A DNA stretch of 7,342 nt. It comes from Promethearchaeota archaeon (GTDB lineage Archaea > Asgardarchaeota > Lokiarchaeia > Sigynarchaeales > SOKP01). The notes beneath the pieces were generated by a model that worked only from the letters and a program-made list of their open reading frames with translations, was not told where the DNA came from and made no database searches. Each line of letters begins with the position of its first letter. The stretch's first letter is position 1. Shown here piece by piece: positions 5,622 through 7,342 of this stretch. The stretch is taken from contig WJIN01000276.1 of the NCBI GenBank assembly GCA_014730295.1, positions 1-7,342 of the forward strand, written 5' to 3'. Made by a program: the position numbers and the translations under genes.

Positions 5622-6440
5622 ATGGGTAAAAAGCCAAAAGATGATTCTCTAAAAAAAGATATAAAATGGTATACATATGTCAATCATAATTTAGATAATA
5701 CTCTAAATAACTTTATTGATAAATATAATATCAAAAGTAAAGCAGAATTAATTCGTAAATCTGTAAGTTCTTATTTGACCTATGTAGAACTAATCACTGA
5801 AAATTATTTCGAAGATATTCAACCATTTGATGTTAAGATTGATGAAATCATAAGTACCGCGCTGGGGGATTATAAAAAATACGAAGGAAGTTATGAAGAG
5901 TTGAAACAAAACATTTCTCCTCTCAAAATACTGATCTTTATGTTAGAGGATTTAATAAATGACCCTGATAAACTGAATGATAATATAGAAAGATTAAAAA
6001 AAGCGATTAATGAACTTGAAAAAGCTGTGAGAATTAGATTTGAGGAACCCTCACCTTTACGCTTCCAAAAACGCTTTGATATATTACATATTGAAGATAA
6101 TGAGTTGGATCGTGAAACAATCAATATTTATTTCGAGGGTAAAGGAATTTCAATTCATTCTATTGAAACTAGCGAAGAAGCTCTTGATATCCTTAAATAC
6201 GCAACTCCTAAAATTATTTTACTTGACCTAGATTTGAAAACTAGTAATCTTCAAGGAAAAGAATTTTGTAAATACGTCAAGACAAAAGAAGAGTATAAAG
6301 ATATTCAAGTAGTAATAATGTCTGCTTACGTTTCTAAATTGGGAAAATATAATATATTATCCGAGACTTTAGCCGATGAGATAATTATCAAACCAATCCG
6401 GAAATTGGCTGATTTAGATGGTATCCTCGATTTCTTGTAG
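5622..6440 (+). CDS. Response regulator: N-terminal ribbon-helix-helix DNA-binding domain, helical linker, C-terminal receiver
   Basis: 272 residues, soluble. Residues about 15-58 look like a CopG/Arc/MetJ ribbon-helix-helix unit: a short strand (W-Y-T-Y-V-N, 16-21), helix A (L-D-N-T-L-N-N-F-I-D-K-Y, 24-35), a turn, and helix B with the typical S-K-A-E-L-I-R-K-S-V (39-48). Such domains bind DNA as dimers through the paired strands. Residues about 60-145 are helical. Residues about 151-272 form a receiver domain: acidic pocket E158-D159 (H-I-E-D-N), phosphoacceptor Asp202 (I-L-L-D-L-D), switch Ser234 (V-I-M-S-A-Y) and Lys257 (I-I-K-P-I), so it should be phosphorylatable. The ATG at 5622 has only a weak AGGT upstream (5605-5608). 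Placed directly after the active kinase, it is the likely phosphate acceptor and, by inference, a phosphorylation-controlled transcription factor. The DNA-binding-first, receiver-last order is the reverse of common bacterial regulators. Confidence 0.85.
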   Translation: MGKKPKDDSLKKDIKWYTYVNHNLDNTLNNFIDKYNIKSKAELIRKSVSSYLTYVELITENYFEDIQPFDVKIDEIISTALGDYKKYEGSYEELKQNISPLKILIFMLEDLINDPDKLNDNIERLKKAINELEKAVRIRFEEPSPLRFQKRFDILHIEDNELDRETINIYFEGKGISIHSIETSEEALDILKYATPKIILLDLDLKTSNLQGKEFCKYVKTKEEYKDIQVVIMSAYVSKLGKYNILSETLADEIIIKPIRKLADLDGILDFL

Positions 6441-6622
6441 AAATATTATTGGAACTTTTATTTAAAAAACTAACTTTATTTATTAAAGAATCTTGAGAAA
6501 TTAAATCAATTTAGAAACGAGTTAGATAATTTAGAACTTGTTGGAGTAATTTATAATTTTATAAAAATAATACGGTAAAACAATTATATTTACTAGTTTA
6601 ATTACTAAATTTACCCCCTCAT

Positions 6623-6632
6623 CTTTAAATAA
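6623..6632 (+). promoter_or_regulatory. TATA-like box(es) for the membrane-protein gene at 6686
   Basis: CTTTAAATAA (6623-6632), preceded by a C-rich patch (ACCCCCTC, 6613-6620), is the best archaeal TATA-like match in this gap and would give a leader of about 30 bases. A second box, TTTATAAAA (6651-6659), lies about 30 bases before the ATG and would give a leaderless mRNA. No Shine-Dalgarno sequence is present. The rest of the gap after 6440 shows no gene and no clear terminator. Confidence 0.4.
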
Positions 6633-6685
6633 TACTCAAATTCTCTCTAATTTATAAAAAAAAACTAAATTATAATTTAAAAAAA

Positions 6686-7342
6686 ATGACCATATCACAA
6701 TATACTGCTGATGAAGGATTAGCTATAATTGGAGGATTAATAGTCTTATTTATGTTTTTAATTAATCTACCCTTGTTAATTATTTTTATTATTGGGAAAT
6801 TAAGAAATTTTGAATCGAAATTTACTATTAACAATACTGATGCGTTCAAATCCGATGATTTTTCAAGGATGAATTCAATTATAAGTACGATTCAAGGTCT
6901 ATTAATAGTTGCCTTGTTGATATTTGGCATTGTAGGAGGAGCAGAGGCTGGTTTTGCTTCAGTCAGTTCAAGTAACTTAACCTTTGATGTATTGATTTTG
7001 ATAGTTCCATATTTACAATGGGTAATTATCATTTTGATATGTGCTGAAATTTTAATTTTAATTTTGGAAAGATCCAGAAAGAGAACAAATTTTTTCAAAA
7101 ATCTTTTCCAAGATTATGCTACTTTTTATGAAAAAAATAATATACCAATAATAGGAAGGTGTCAAATTTGTAGTAGAGCAATACCATCCTACTATGGGTT
7201 AGATAAAAACTTAAATTCTGAATTTTTAACAAAAAATAGTGTTTGTTTTCAAGCTGATGGACAGCACATTGTCACAATGCAAAATCAAGACTCTAGTTCA
7301 TTCATTAGTGAATATAAGAATCTCTATAATAGGATCAAATCG
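6686..7342 (+). CDS. Membrane protein with CxxC motif, unknown function, 3' end cut by window edge
   Basis: An ATG at 6686 opens 219 codons that run to the window edge without a stop. Three hydrophobic segments are evident: about 12-37, 67-90 (with a G-I-V-G-G-A-E-A-G patch at the end) and 101-127. The last helix is followed by E-R-S-R-K-R, which predicts the following part to be cytoplasmic. That part contains C-Q-I-C (Cys159, Cys162), then Cys187 and His194, a set that could bind a metal ion such as zinc or form a redox pair; with the protein incomplete this stays open. I do not recognise the family. The start is supported by TATA-like boxes upstream and an A-rich leader. Minus-strand reading frames over this region are shadows. 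Confidence 0.75.
   Translation, partial: MTISQYTADEGLAIIGGLIVLFMFLINLPLLIIFIIGKLRNFESKFTINNTDAFKSDDFSRMNSIISTIQGLLIVALLIFGIVGGAEAGFASVSSSNLTFDVLILIVPYLQWVIIILICAEILILILERSRKRTNFFKNLFQDYATFYEKNNIPIIGRCQICSRAIPSYYGLDKNLNSEFLTKNSVCFQADGQHIVTMQNQDSSSFISEYKNLYNRIKS

Noticed and set aside
5891..6231. Overlapping open frames on both strands within the regulator gene
   Set aside because: The regulator frame holds the receiver motifs; the other frames are Ser/Ile-rich translations without motifs or ribosome-binding sites.
6892..7098. Minus-strand open frame of 68 codons
   Set aside because: It is antisense to transmembrane segments of the partial membrane protein, which has a good start, promoter context and a longer frame.
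1..7342. CRISPR array, insertion sequence or attachment-site signals
   Set aside because: No regularly spaced direct repeats, transposase-like proteins, terminal inverted repeats or integrase genes were seen; the only large repeat is the diverged pair of kinase genes.

Overview
The window is strongly A+T-rich and reads as archaeal DNA. Several genes are preceded by TATA-like boxes rather than bacterial -35/-10 pairs. Ribosome-binding sites resemble GGAGGUGAU and are paired with TTG starts, and T-runs stand at likely transcript ends. The histidine kinases carry an H-(D/E)-I-S-N phosphoacceptor box and the response regulator is fused to a ribbon-helix-helix domain. The overall style suits an Asgard-type (Lokiarchaeota-like) or other low-GC archaeon, but no rRNA or other marker gene is present, so the lineage is an inference of moderate confidence.

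Layout: (a) 1-276, minus strand, the first 92 codons of a Raf-kinase-inhibitor-like (PEBP, YbhB/YbcL type) protein, cut by the window edge; (b) 277-419, a divergent intergenic region; (c) 420-1535, a multi-pass membrane protein of unknown function; (d) 1536-1964, a 429-base gap with a TATA-like box, inverted repeats and a hairpin plus T8 tract, possibly a small RNA gene, followed by the promoter and Shine-Dalgarno site of the next gene; (e) 1965-3509, a PAS histidine-kinase paralogue whose ATPase domain is eroded; (f) 3574-3798, a 74-residue protein of unknown function; (g) 3799-4000, a gap with a T8 terminator candidate, a TATA-like box and a good Shine-Dalgarno site; (h) 4001-5542, an intact PAS histidine kinase, closely related to (e); (i) 5622-6440, a response regulator with an N-terminal ribbon-helix-helix DNA-binding domain, a helical linker and a C-terminal receiver domain; (j) 6441-6685, a promoter-containing gap; (k) 6686-7342, the start of a three-helix membrane protein with a CxxC motif, cut by the right edge.

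The centre is a two-component signalling locus. My reading, as inference, is that the intact kinase senses a cytoplasmic signal through its PAS domain, phosphorylates itself on His295 and passes phosphate to Asp202 of the downstream regulator. The regulator would then act on DNA through its ribbon-helix-helix domain, which is notable because most archaeal receiver proteins lack a DNA-binding domain. The upstream paralogue keeps the PAS domain, the phosphoacceptor His294 and the E-x-x-N phosphatase-type motif, but has lost the nucleotide-binding N-box Asn, the G1 loop and most of the G2 loop. Its long reading frame is undamaged. It therefore looks like a retained pseudokinase that could heterodimerise with, be trans-phosphorylated by, or oppose the active kinase. 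This pseudokinase/kinase/RHH-REC module is the most interesting element of the window.
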